DNA from: JBIICS01 sp044238735
GTDB lineage: Bacteria > Bacteroidota > Bacteroidia > UBA4408
Direction of reading: 5' to 3'
Length of the DNA stretch: 35,234 bases
Assembly: GCA_044238735.1 (NCBI GenBank)
Contig: JBIICS010000010.1
Location: forward strand, 1-35,234
The notes beneath the pieces were generated by a model. It had not been told where the DNA came from and did not search any database. It was given only the letters and a program-made list of their open reading frames with translations. Numbering within the stretch: position 1 is the stretch's first letter; each line of letters opens with the position of its first letter. Shown here piece by piece: positions 8,267 through 16,452 of this stretch. Made by a program: the position numbers and the translations under genes.

Positions 8267-8998
8267 TTATTTTACTGGTTTATGTGCGGAAATAATTACT
8301 GATCCCGCAATTTCTTTAGTTAACGGTAAACTCTCAAACAATTTCCCTAGTCCATTTACCAAACCTATTAATGGTTTAGGGGTATATGGATGAAGAAAAT
8401 CGTAAGGAAATATATTAACTTTTTCGAAATTATGTTTTCTTAATAATTTGCTAAAACTCCATCTAACAATAGCTGTTTCATCCGGAGAATCGCCTAGCCA
8501 CTCTTTAATAAAACCAACATTCTTCTGAATTAGAATCTGTGGGTTAATCATATTGGGCTCTGCAAAAACTAGTCGGCCACCCGGTTTTAAAACGCGGTAA
8601 ATTTCATTAAGCGATTTTTCGAAATCGAGGTGGTGCAATATTGATGAGCCAAATACCACATCAAACGACTCATTTTTAAAAGAGAGATTCATGGCATCTT
8701 CTGCTTTAAACGTAATAGGCAAGTCTTTTTTACGGGCTACTTCCAGTAAATCTTCCGATAAATCGGTTGCTGTAATTTCGGCTTTGGTTTGGTTAAATAC
8801 TTTTTCGGTAAATAAGCCCGTTCCGCAACCAATCTCCAAAACTTTGTCCCCTTGCTTTATTTGACCCTCACTAATAAAATATCCGGCCCTTCTATTTGCT
8901 CTTATTTGTCCGGCCGGCGTGGCCCAGCCCCAAACATCTTCAGCATTTTCACTTATCTTTTTTCCGTGAGCTATTTCGTTTTCAATTCTATTACTCAT
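8267..8998 (-). CDS. Class I SAM-dependent methyltransferase
   Basis: A soluble methyltransferase of 243 residues. SAM-binding motif I is VLEIGCGTG at 53-61, with the acidic ribose-binding residue in TATDLSEDLL. Later motifs include DVVFGSSILHHLDF from 113 and YRVLKPGGRLVFAEPN, as in the UbiE/Methyltransf_11 group. The C-terminal third contains NPQILIQKNVGFIKEWLG and a proline-rich stretch that could form a substrate lid or a membrane-associating helix. It lies five bases after the GT-C gene and two before the ABC ATPase gene. A lipid- or glycan-linked substrate would suit these neighbours, but that is inference; the substrate is unknown. Confidence 0.88.
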   Translation of the reverse strand: MSNRIENEIAHGKKISENAEDVWGWATPAGQIRANRRAGYFISEGQIKQGDKVLEIGCGTGLFTEKVFNQTKAEITATDLSEDLLEVARKKDLPITFKAEDAMNLSFKNESFDVVFGSSILHHLDFEKSLNEIYRVLKPGGRLVFAEPNMINPQILIQKNVGFIKEWLGDSPDETAIVRWSFSKLLRKHNFEKVNIFPYDFLHPYTPKPLIGLVNGLGKLFESLPLTKEIAGSVIISAHKPVK

Positions 8999-9003
8999 TT
9001 TTG

Positions 9004-10677
9004 TTATTTCTGTAATTCGTACAAGAAAGCGGGTTCAGCATCGCCAATTTGATGAACCAGTTTAAATTTAGTAGGATATTTATTTAGAATGATGGCCAGG
9101 TAGTTATAAGTGGTAGTTATAATCTGTCCATCGTTTATGTATGGATTTCTTCTTAAACTAGCATGTAAAATATGCGTTATTTTTCTTTCTTGTAAATTAT
9201 TAATTAGGCTATCTGCATCCTGAGAAGGTACTTTATAAATTTCACTAAAATTTTTACCGTTTGCATAAATGCGACTCATTCCCGCTTTTCTACTCATTAC
9301 ATTGGATTCGGGTTTTAAATTCTTTCCGCACCACTCGCTCATTAGTAACATATTTCGATAATCATCAGTATATCCAAAATATTTATCACCCGCTAAATTC
9401 TTTTTAAGCGCTTTAAAATTTTTACTTGAGTTCGATAGGGTATCTTTAACTAAAATAAAACTTAATAGCCCAGAAATTATTACCGGTATAATTTGAACAT
9501 TGCGCGTTATATTACTGGAAAACATATAGTAGAATGCATACAAGTGGAGTAATACAATATAGGGAACCGTTATAATAAACAATCGTTCCGAATCCCATTT
9601 GGTTTGAAGTACCAGAAAAATAATAAATAAAGAAGAAAGACATGTAAACCAAATAAATTTAATGGTATTATTCTTCTGTTTCCACGCACCTATAATTGCC
9701 AGAATTAAAAAGGCTGTTATTAAAAAGGTAGAGCCTTTACTTAATTCAATATCCTCAAACTTTTTTAGGTTGTAAATATGCATTAAATGTTTAGACAAAT
9801 AAATATCTGCATTATCAAACACACGGCCGATAAAACCCGAAAGATCTTCTTTTCCCTTACTTTGATCGTACGGATCTTTGTAAAGTAAAATATCTCCTTG
9901 TGCTTTTGCTTGTATACCCTCTACTTTCCAAATGGTTTTTTTTACCATTTCGAACGGGATATAAAAAACAGCCAATGAAACAACCGTTAATACAATGGCT
10001 AACCATTTTTTATTAAATAAAAAGTAAGCAATAAATCCACCAATTAATCCAAAAGCTACATTTTTGGTAAGAACACAGGCCGTAATGAGGAGACCTGCTA
10101 AGAGCCATTGTTTAAGGTTCGATTTTAAATTTGCAAAGTTGGTGTTGCTGAGTTTCTCTAAAGAATTAATGAGTACAAAAAGTAAAGCCGACTGGATAAA
10201 GAAATAAAAGGCCTCAGTGTAAGTCTGACTGGAATAATAAATTAAGGAGGAGTGGAAAGAGATAAAAAGTGTAGAAAAAATGAGGACAAAACCAGGAACT
10301 TTGCCTTTAAACGTTTTAAAAAACAAAAAAACATGCAAGGCCATAAACAAAATAGAGAACGATTTCAATAAAGGAACATTAATTCCCCAAACAGCCACGG
10401 GTAACGAGAGTAGCATAGGGTATAATGGCCCCTGGAAAGTGGGAAATTTTCCATCTTTTAAAAACTCAAATGCTCTTAATATATAATACGAATCATCACC
10501 GCCAATGCTTAACTTAACATCAAAAAGTAAAACAGAGCCTAATATATTTATGCATAAAAATAAAATAAGAAGAGGTTTGGACTTGTTATCAACAAGATTA
10601 TCAAACCATTTAAAAGTACTGCTATTGTTGTTCTCCTTCGAGGAGCTGATTTTTGGGTTAGTATCTTTTTTAGCCAT
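9004..10677 (-). CDS. Polytopic membrane glycosyltransferase-like protein (GT-C fold, GT39/PMT-like)
   Basis: A 557-residue inner-membrane protein with about ten hydrophobic segments and a soluble C-terminal part (roughly 430-557). After the first membrane helix comes SIGGDDSYYILRAFEFL, with the acidic pair D61/D62 in the first periplasmic loop where GT-C enzymes carry a catalytic acidic motif. GPLYPMLL at 83-90 is also typical of GT39-like proteins that use polyprenyl-phosphate sugars. The first 30 residues are polar and serine/asparagine-rich, presumably cytoplasmic. It starts the leftward four-gene unit with a methyltransferase and an ABC transporter. Acceptor and donor are unknown. The fold assignment is fairly firm, the reaction less so. 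Confidence 0.78.
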   Translation of the reverse strand: MAKKDTNPKISSSKENNNSSTFKWFDNLVDNKSKPLLILFLCINILGSVLLFDVKLSIGGDDSYYILRAFEFLKDGKFPTFQGPLYPMLLSLPVAVWGINVPLLKSFSILFMALHVFLFFKTFKGKVPGFVLIFSTLFISFHSSLIYYSSQTYTEAFYFFIQSALLFVLINSLEKLSNTNFANLKSNLKQWLLAGLLITACVLTKNVAFGLIGGFIAYFLFNKKWLAIVLTVVSLAVFYIPFEMVKKTIWKVEGIQAKAQGDILLYKDPYDQSKGKEDLSGFIGRVFDNADIYLSKHLMHIYNLKKFEDIELSKGSTFLITAFLILAIIGAWKQKNNTIKFIWFTCLSSLFIIFLVLQTKWDSERLFIITVPYIVLLHLYAFYYMFSSNITRNVQIIPVIISGLLSFILVKDTLSNSSKNFKALKKNLAGDKYFGYTDDYRNMLLMSEWCGKNLKPESNVMSRKAGMSRIYANGKNFSEIYKVPSQDADSLINNLQERKITHILHASLRRNPYINDGQIITTTYNYLAIILNKYPTKFKLVHQIGDAEPAFLYELQK

Positions 10678-10779
10678 GTTTTAAACAAAAGCTAAATATA
10701 CTAAGAAAATGTACGTTTTTAAGCTTTAAAAAATTCTAAAATTAGATATCCAATCTCCAATTGAGAGGCCCATTCTTTG

Positions 10780-11673
10780 CTAAGATTCCTGATTAATCTC
10801 CCACGCAATAATACTTCTGTCATCGCCAGCCGAGAGCAGTATATTTGCGTAACGAGTCCATAAAAGCGTATTTACCGATAAAGTATGGCCATCGTATTCA
10901 TTTTTATCAATCCGAACCATAAATTCATCATTTAAAGGATCTATAATTTTTATGGTTTTGTCGCGACTAGCACTTGCAATAAAATTTAGTTGAGGATTAT
11001 AAGTAAGGTCGTAAATGGCGTAGTTGTGTAAGGGAACAGATTTTAATGCTAAAAAGTTTGGGTTCCAGATATTTAAATGTGCATCACGTGAGCCGGAATA
11101 AATTTTATCATTTACCACTAATAGTTTATTTACGCTAAGATGATGGGCTTTTATGGAATTAATTATGTTGAAATCTTCTAATGATAATTGATAAATAGTG
11201 CCGTCGCCGCAGGCCAGTATAACAGTATTATTTAAAAACTGGAGGTCTCTAATTTTAAAGTCGCCCAGTTTAACAGTTTTTTGATGGTTAAATTCTTTAT
11301 TGTAAATATGCAGGGAGCCTTCTCCATCACCAATTAATAGGGTATTAGTATCATTGATGTATAAAATTGAAAAGACAGGAGAATGAGAGGGTTTTATATT
11401 TTTAATTTCCTTGTTTAAATCCAAATCAAATATTAGTAGCGAACCTGATGTAGTCCCGCAAAATAAGAGATTATTTTGGTTGTAGTGGAGTGTGTAAGAG
11501 TTGTCGTTTAGTTTAATTGCAAAATGGTCTTGTTCGCCCTTTTGTAAATCCCATCTGGCAATATAACGATCGGAGCTAACCGAATAAAACAAATGCGGTT
11601 GGTGAGCCGATATTAATTTATAAATTGCTCCAGCATGGGCATTAAATGACGTAATTTTTTTGATTTTTAACAC
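10780..11673 (-). CDS. WD40-repeat beta-propeller protein
   Basis: A protein of 297 residues built entirely of WD40-like repeats, without a signal peptide or membrane segment, so probably cytoplasmic. Repeat ends of the Ser/His-x-Asp...Ile-x-Trp type are visible: DRYIARWDL, GSRDAHLNIWNP, ASRDKTIKIIDP and GDDRSIIAWEI, with GH/AH dipeptides starting each blade (FNAHAGAIYKL, IKAHHLSVNKL, YDGHTLSVNTL). Six to seven blades would close one propeller. These proteins are scaffolds for other proteins and have no catalytic residues. The start is a GTG at 11671-11673; there is no in-frame ATG between it and the upstream stop at 11683-11685. It is probably monocistronic and diverges from the cold-shock gene. 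Confidence 0.85.
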   Translation of the reverse strand: MLKIKKITSFNAHAGAIYKLISAHQPHLFYSVSSDRYIARWDLQKGEQDHFAIKLNDNSYTLHYNQNNLLFCGTTSGSLLIFDLDLNKEIKNIKPSHSPVFSILYINDTNTLLIGDGEGSLHIYNKEFNHQKTVKLGDFKIRDLQFLNNTVILACGDGTIYQLSLEDFNIINSIKAHHLSVNKLLVVNDKIYSGSRDAHLNIWNPNFLALKSVPLHNYAIYDLTYNPQLNFIASASRDKTIKIIDPLNDEFMVRIDKNEYDGHTLSVNTLLWTRYANILLSAGDDRSIIAWEINQES

Positions 11674-11752
11674 AAAAATGATTTAGAATTTACCTTCAAA
11701 TTTAGGCTTATATTAAGTTTATAGATAAATTTATTGGATTAAATTTTTAAAG

Positions 11753-11944
11753 ATGCATAAAGGAAAAGTTAAATTTTTTAATCAAGATAAAAAGTTCGGT
11801 TTCATTATTGATGATTTAGATCAAAAGGAATATTTTGTTCATGCTCAGGGCTGTATTTCGCCTATACAAAATAACGACGCAGTAGAGTTTGATATTATAC
11901 CTGATGGCAGAGGCCCGAAAGCCGTAAACGTTAAGAAGTTATAA
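11753..11944 (+). CDS. Cold-shock-domain protein (CspA-like)
   Basis: A single cold-shock domain of 63 residues that binds single-stranded RNA or DNA. KGKVKFFNQDKKFGFI carries the RNP-1 region, with a lysine in place of the usual first glycine (KKFGFI versus KGFGFI), and YFVHAQ at 27-32 is the RNP-2 region. The C-terminus GRGPKAVNVKKL is typical. The usual Asp/Glu-rich loop is shorter, as in Bacteroidota homologues that sit beside other genes. A rhomboid protease gene follows after 54 bases on the same strand, so the two could share a transcript. No extended 5' cold-shock leader fits: only 79 bases separate it from the divergent WD40 gene. Confidence 0.9.
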   Translation: MHKGKVKFFNQDKKFGFIIDDLDQKEYFVHAQGCISPIQNNDAVEFDIIPDGRGPKAVNVKKL

Positions 11945-11998
11945 CTGACTATTTGACTTGTTTTTTCTTCCTGGCTCAAAAAGTGATTTTATTAAGGA

Positions 11999-12751
11999 GT
12001 GGAGATAAATACACATAACCGAAAACTTTTTCATTCGCTCTTATACCCTTTTCTTTTCCTTTTTTTTATTTGGTTGATAAAGGCAATTGAATTTTTAGGC
12101 GAGTATAATTTATATGAATATGGTGTTTACCCTCGTCACCCAGATACATTTTTAACCGGTGTTTTATTTATGCCTTTATTGCATGGCGATTGGCAGCACC
12201 TGTTTTCTAACAGTATTGCTATTGGAGCTTTGGGATTTATGTTAGTTTATTTTTACCGCCCCCTTCATTTTAAAATTTATTTTATAATTTATTTTTCGTC
12301 TGGTATTTTTACTTGGCTTATAGGCCGCCCCAGTTTTCATATAGGGGCAAGTGGTATTGTTTACGGTTTAGTAAGTTTTTTATTTGTAAGTGGTATCATA
12401 CGTAAGCATCTTGGATTAATGGCTGTTTCTGCTATTACTGTTTTATCATACGGGAGTATAGTTTGGGGTGTTTTTCCATTGGTTAATCACATCTCATGGG
12501 AAGGTCATTTAGGTGGATTTATTTCTGGAATAACACTTGCTTTTTTATATCGAAAATCGGGCCCCCAGAAACCCGAATATATTTGGAAAAGCAAGCATAT
12601 ACCTGAGCACGACGAGTGGCGTTTGGATTATAATGATGAAAACTCTGTTGATCAAGAGGAACCCGATGATAATAAAATGGAACAAACCAAACGTGAAATA
12701 AGTATTATTTATACTTATAAAGAAAATCGGGATGATAAATTAGGCACTTAA
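11999..12751 (+). CDS. Rhomboid-family intramembrane serine protease
   Basis: An inner-membrane protease of 250 residues that cuts substrates within or near their membrane helix. The catalytic serine is S118 in HIGASGIVYG and the partner histidine is H170 in WEGHLGGFISG. The HxxxN motif H67-N71 (QHLFSNS) supplies the oxyanion site. About six membrane segments are visible. Residues 184-250 form a charged, mostly acidic cytoplasmic tail (DEWRLDYNDENSVDQEEPDD) that ordinary bacterial rhomboids lack or keep shorter. The start is a GTG at 11999 placed within AAGGAGTGG. There is an in-frame TAA six bases before it and no ATG until the second membrane segment, so GTG is the likely start. The physiological substrate is unknown. 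Confidence 0.9.
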   Translation: MEINTHNRKLFHSLLYPFLFLFFIWLIKAIEFLGEYNLYEYGVYPRHPDTFLTGVLFMPLLHGDWQHLFSNSIAIGALGFMLVYFYRPLHFKIYFIIYFSSGIFTWLIGRPSFHIGASGIVYGLVSFLFVSGIIRKHLGLMAVSAITVLSYGSIVWGVFPLVNHISWEGHLGGFISGITLAFLYRKSGPQKPEYIWKSKHIPEHDEWRLDYNDENSVDQEEPDDNKMEQTKREISIIYTYKENRDDKLGT

Positions 12752-12933
12752 AAAAAATTAAATTTAATCTGATGTCAAAAATGCTGCAACGTATAGTTTA
12801 AAAATTCAATTTTGAAATTTTAAATAAAAAATTAAAATTCGAAATACTAATCAACTATATCAAATTAAATGTCCTTTTTCAAGTGTGCTTGCTGAGTTTA
12901 TTTATGTAATGCCAGTTATTTATGCAATTATAA
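12752..12933. other. Convergent intergenic gap, no gene seen
   Basis: The 182 bases between the rhomboid and icmF stops hold no plausible reading frame or RNA. An all-A/T inverted repeat (AATTTTAA at 12816-12823, TTAAAATT at 12832-12839, 8-base loop) is present but lacks the GC stem and T-run of an intrinsic terminator. A second 8-base pair, TATGTAAT near 12904 and ATTACATA near 12932, reaches into the icmF stop. Confidence 0.5.
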
Positions 12934-15900
12934 TTACATATTTCTTCTGTATTGCCCTCCTACTTCAAATAAAGCTTTGGTTATTTGTCCTAACGAGCAG
13001 TATTTAGAAACTTCCATTAAACCCTCAAACAAATTCTTATTCTGAATTGCTCTTTGCTGCAATTCGCTCAATAATTTTGAACCGGTTTCAGCGTTTCGTT
13101 TCTGTAATTCAGTTTTTGTTATTATTTGATGCTCTTTTTCTTCTGTTGTAGAACGTATAACTTCAGCCGGAATTAAGGTTGGAGATCCTTTTGAAGACAA
13201 GAAGGTATTAACCCCAATTAGAGGATATTCGCCTGTGTGTTTTAAAGTTTCATAGTAAAGGCTTTCTTCTTGTATTTTGTTTCGTTGATACATCGTTTCC
13301 ATTGCCCCCAATACACCGCCGCGTTCTGTTATCTTGTCAAATTCAGTCATAACAGCTTCTTCAACTAGGTCGGTTAATTCCTCAATTATAAATGAACCTT
13401 GTATTGGATTTTCATTCTTGGCTAAACCTAATTCTTTATTAATAATTAATTGGATGGCCATTGCGCGTCTAACGCTTTCCTCGGTTGGTGTGGTAATGGC
13501 CTCATCATAAGCATTTGTGTGAAGCGAGTTACAGTTGTCGTATATGGCGTATAGCGCTTGAAGTGTGGTTCGTATGTCGTTAAAATCAATCTCTTGTGCA
13601 TGTAATGAACGACCTGAAGTTTGAATGTGATACTTTAACATTTGTGAACGCTCATTTCCTTTATACTTAAACTTCATGGCTTTAGACCAGATACGACGTG
13701 CTACACGACCCAAAACACTGTATTCCGGATCCATTCCGTTAGAGAAGAAGAAAGATAAGTTGGGTGCAAAATCATCAATATTCATTCCTCTTGAGAGATA
13801 ATACTCCACATAGGTAAATCCGTTAGATAAGGTTAAAGCCAGCTGCGTGATAGGGTTGGCTCCGGCTTCGGCAATATGGTAACCCGATATGGAAACGCTG
13901 TAAAAATTTCGTACTTTATTGTGGATAAAATATTCCTGAACATCTCCCATTACACGTAAAGAGAATTCAGTACTGAAGATACACGTATTTTGAGCCTGAT
14001 CTTCTTTTAATATATCGGCCTGCACGGTTCCGCGCACCTGCGATAATGTATCGAATTTAATTTTGTTGTAAACTTCTGCCGGTAAAACCTGATCACCGGT
14101 AACACCCAAAAGCATTAAGCCCAGGCCATCGTTTCCTTCGGGCAGTGGAGCATTATACTTTGGTCTTTGAGCCCCCTTAACTTTGTATATTTCCTCAATC
14201 TTTTTATTGACTTCAGCTTCTAAACCATTTGCTTTAATATATAATTCGCATTGTTGGTCTATGGCGGCATTCATGAAAAAGGATGCGATAATAGCCGCCG
14301 GGCCATTGATGGTCATAGATACGGATGTTTTAGGATCAGCTAGATTAAACCCGGAGTATAATTTCTTAGCATCATCCAGGCAACATACCGATACACCCGA
14401 GTTGCCAATTTTACCATAAATATCCGGACGATAATCCGGATCGTTGCCATATAAGGTAACGCTATCAAAAGCGGTACTTAAGCGAGCAGCAGGTAATCCT
14501 TTAGAAACATAGTGAAATCGTTTATTGGTTCTCTCTGGGCCACCTTCACCGGCAAACATACGGGTAGGATCTTCACCCTCCCGTTTAAAAGGATATATAC
14601 CGGCTGTATATGGAAAGTGTCCTGGAAAATTTTCCTGTAACTGCCAGCGTAAAATATCGCCCCAGGCAGTAAATTTAGGTGTAGAAATTTTTGGAATTAA
14701 GGTATGCGACAACGATTCGTATGAATTCTTAATTTTTATTTCTTTATCTCTAACTTTAAACGTGTAAAATTCTCCTTTGTATTTATTTTTTTCTATCTCA
14801 AAAGTTTCGAGTAAACGTTTGTTTTCACCCTCTAAACTTATAGCGATTTCATCATATGTTTTATTGAGTTGAGCAATTAATGAATCTTTGTATTCCGCAT
14901 TTAAACTTTCAACCGACAGTATAGAAGTTTTTATTGCGTATAATTTTTGTGCTAACTGTGCCTGGTCTTCCCCTTTTTGATTGTAATTGCGTATGGTATC
15001 TGTAATTTCTGTTAAATATCGGGTTCTGGCAGGAGGTATGATGTAAATCTTCTCACTCATTTCTTTAGAAATGGTGTATTCGGATTTAAGATTAGCTCCG
15101 GTTTTTTCAACTAGTTTATCCATAACTGCCCGATAAAGCCTGTTCATTCCGGGATCGTTAAATTGAGAAGCGATGGTACCGTATACAGGCATTTCATCAA
15201 TGCTGGTATCCCATAATTGATGATTGCGTTGATATTGTTTTTTTACATCGCGAAGTGCGTCGGCAGCACCTCGTTTGTCAAATTTATTGAGGGCTATTAA
15301 ATCAGCAAAATCCAGCATATCAATTTTTTCTAACTGAGTGGCTGCTCCATATTCGGGTGTCATTACATAAAGAGCCGTGTTGCTGTGTTCAATTATTTCG
15401 GTATCACTTTGACCAATACCGGAAGTTTCGAGTATAACCAGATCAAAACCGGCTGCTTTAACAATATCCACAGCATCCTGTACGTATTTACTAAGAGCCA
15501 GATTACTTTGGCGGGTAGCCAGTGAGCGCATGTATACACGAGGATTGTTAATTGAATTCATTCGGATTCTATCGCCCAATAAAGCCCCACCTGTTTTACG
15601 CTTAGAAGGGTCAACCGATATAATAGCTATGGTTTTTTCTTCAAAGTCGATTAAAAATCTTCTCACTAATTCATCTACTAACGAGGATTTACCTGCTCCG
15701 CCTGTACCTGTTATACCCAATACAGGAACTGTTTTTGGGGCTATTGTTATATGTTCTTTAACCGTTTTAAAGAGATCGGGAAAATTTTCGGCAGTTGATA
15801 TTAGTTTTGCGATCGATTTAACATCTTTTTGAGCAATGTGCTTGGCCTCTCCATTTAAGTTTTGTCCGGTTGCAAAATCGCAACGTTCCAACAAATCATT

Positions 15901-16308
15901 TATCATACCCTGAAGTCCCATAGCCCTGCCGTCGTCTGGCGAGTATATTCGGGTAATCCCATAGGCGTGCAACTCTTCAATTTCGGTAGGAAGAATTACA
16001 CCCCCTCCGCCACCAAAAATTTTAATATGCCCGCAACCGCGTTCCTTTAACAAGTCGAACATATATTTGAAATATTCGATGTGTCCGCCCTGATAGCTTG
16101 TCATGGCTATAGCCTGAGCATCTTCCTGAATAGCACAATTAACAACTTCTTCTGCACTTCGATCGTGGCCTAAATGAATTACCTCGGCACCGGAAGATTG
16201 CAAGATTCTTCTCATAATGTTAATTGCAGCATCATGTCCATCAAACAAAGAAGCGGCGGTTACAATTCTAATATGATTTTTTGGATTATATTTTTCTACT
16301 ATCTGCAT
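12934..16308 (-). CDS. icmF: Fused isobutyryl-CoA mutase with built-in G-protein chaperone (IcmF)
   Basis: Adenosylcobalamin-dependent mutase interconverting isobutyryl-CoA and n-butyryl-CoA, carrying its own GTPase chaperone; 1124 residues, as expected for IcmF. Domain order: the B12-binding domain at about 12-140, with the cobalt-ligating histidine H25 in LFDGHDAAIN and GGGGGVILP at 99-107; a MeaB-like G domain with P-loop GITGTGGAGKSS at 198-209, DPSKRKTGGALLGDR at 233-247 and NKFD at 341-344; then a linker and the catalytic TIM barrel from about 545 to 1100. The substrate loop YPFKREGEDPTRMFAGEG is the IcmF form and not the methylmalonyl-CoA mutase form, which supports the call. Pivalyl- or isovaleryl-CoA activity is known for some homologues. 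It is a single gene. Valine-derived isobutyryl-CoA from the E1 at 28470 could feed it. Confidence 0.95.
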   Translation of the reverse strand: MQIVEKYNPKNHIRIVTAASLFDGHDAAINIMRRILQSSGAEVIHLGHDRSAEEVVNCAIQEDAQAIAMTSYQGGHIEYFKYMFDLLKERGCGHIKIFGGGGGVILPTEIEELHAYGITRIYSPDDGRAMGLQGMINDLLERCDFATGQNLNGEAKHIAQKDVKSIAKLISTAENFPDLFKTVKEHITIAPKTVPVLGITGTGGAGKSSLVDELVRRFLIDFEEKTIAIISVDPSKRKTGGALLGDRIRMNSINNPRVYMRSLATRQSNLALSKYVQDAVDIVKAAGFDLVILETSGIGQSDTEIIEHSNTALYVMTPEYGAATQLEKIDMLDFADLIALNKFDKRGAADALRDVKKQYQRNHQLWDTSIDEMPVYGTIASQFNDPGMNRLYRAVMDKLVEKTGANLKSEYTISKEMSEKIYIIPPARTRYLTEITDTIRNYNQKGEDQAQLAQKLYAIKTSILSVESLNAEYKDSLIAQLNKTYDEIAISLEGENKRLLETFEIEKNKYKGEFYTFKVRDKEIKIKNSYESLSHTLIPKISTPKFTAWGDILRWQLQENFPGHFPYTAGIYPFKREGEDPTRMFAGEGGPERTNKRFHYVSKGLPAARLSTAFDSVTLYGNDPDYRPDIYGKIGNSGVSVCCLDDAKKLYSGFNLADPKTSVSMTINGPAAIIASFFMNAAIDQQCELYIKANGLEAEVNKKIEEIYKVKGAQRPKYNAPLPEGNDGLGLMLLGVTGDQVLPAEVYNKIKFDTLSQVRGTVQADILKEDQAQNTCIFSTEFSLRVMGDVQEYFIHNKVRNFYSVSISGYHIAEAGANPITQLALTLSNGFTYVEYYLSRGMNIDDFAPNLSFFFSNGMDPEYSVLGRVARRIWSKAMKFKYKGNERSQMLKYHIQTSGRSLHAQEIDFNDIRTTLQALYAIYDNCNSLHTNAYDEAITTPTEESVRRAMAIQLIINKELGLAKNENPIQGSFIIEELTDLVEEAVMTEFDKITERGGVLGAMETMYQRNKIQEESLYYETLKHTGEYPLIGVNTFLSSKGSPTLIPAEVIRSTTEEKEHQIITKTELQKRNAETGSKLLSELQQRAIQNKNLFEGLMEVSKYCSLGQITKALFEVGGQYRRNM

Positions 16309-16452
16309 AATTTAAATTATTTGCTAATATGCGAATATACCAAAAATGCCTCCAAAAAAAGCCACTTTTTACATCCTTTTCGCCCTATTAATAAGGGCCT
16401 TTAATCGAAAAATAAAAACCTAATGTTTAAAATTAATTGCGAAATTCGAATC

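Noticed and set aside
10716..10732. TTTTTAA-GCT-TTAAAAA hairpin between the WD40 and GT-C genes
   Set aside because: The stem has no GC pair and the loop is three bases; it could be a weak terminator, but homopolymer-rich DNA gives such pairings often.
12764..12933. Possible B12 riboswitch or terminator near icmF
   Set aside because: This is the 3' side of icmF; the 5' side (16309-16422) is too short for a cobalamin riboswitch and shows no B12-box-like sequence. The inverted repeats here are pure A/T.
14183..15832. Several 78- to 100-codon reading frames antisense to icmF (14183-14419, 14525-14767, 15530-15832)
   Set aside because: They mirror the conserved coding strand of IcmF, lack recognisable domains or signal sequences, and have no spacing or promoter of their own.
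16382..16398. Hairpin GCCCT / AGGGC between icmF and the ABC exporter
   Set aside because: It lies between two divergent genes, where a terminator is not expected, the stem is five pairs, and no T-run follows; no riboswitch-like context surrounds it.
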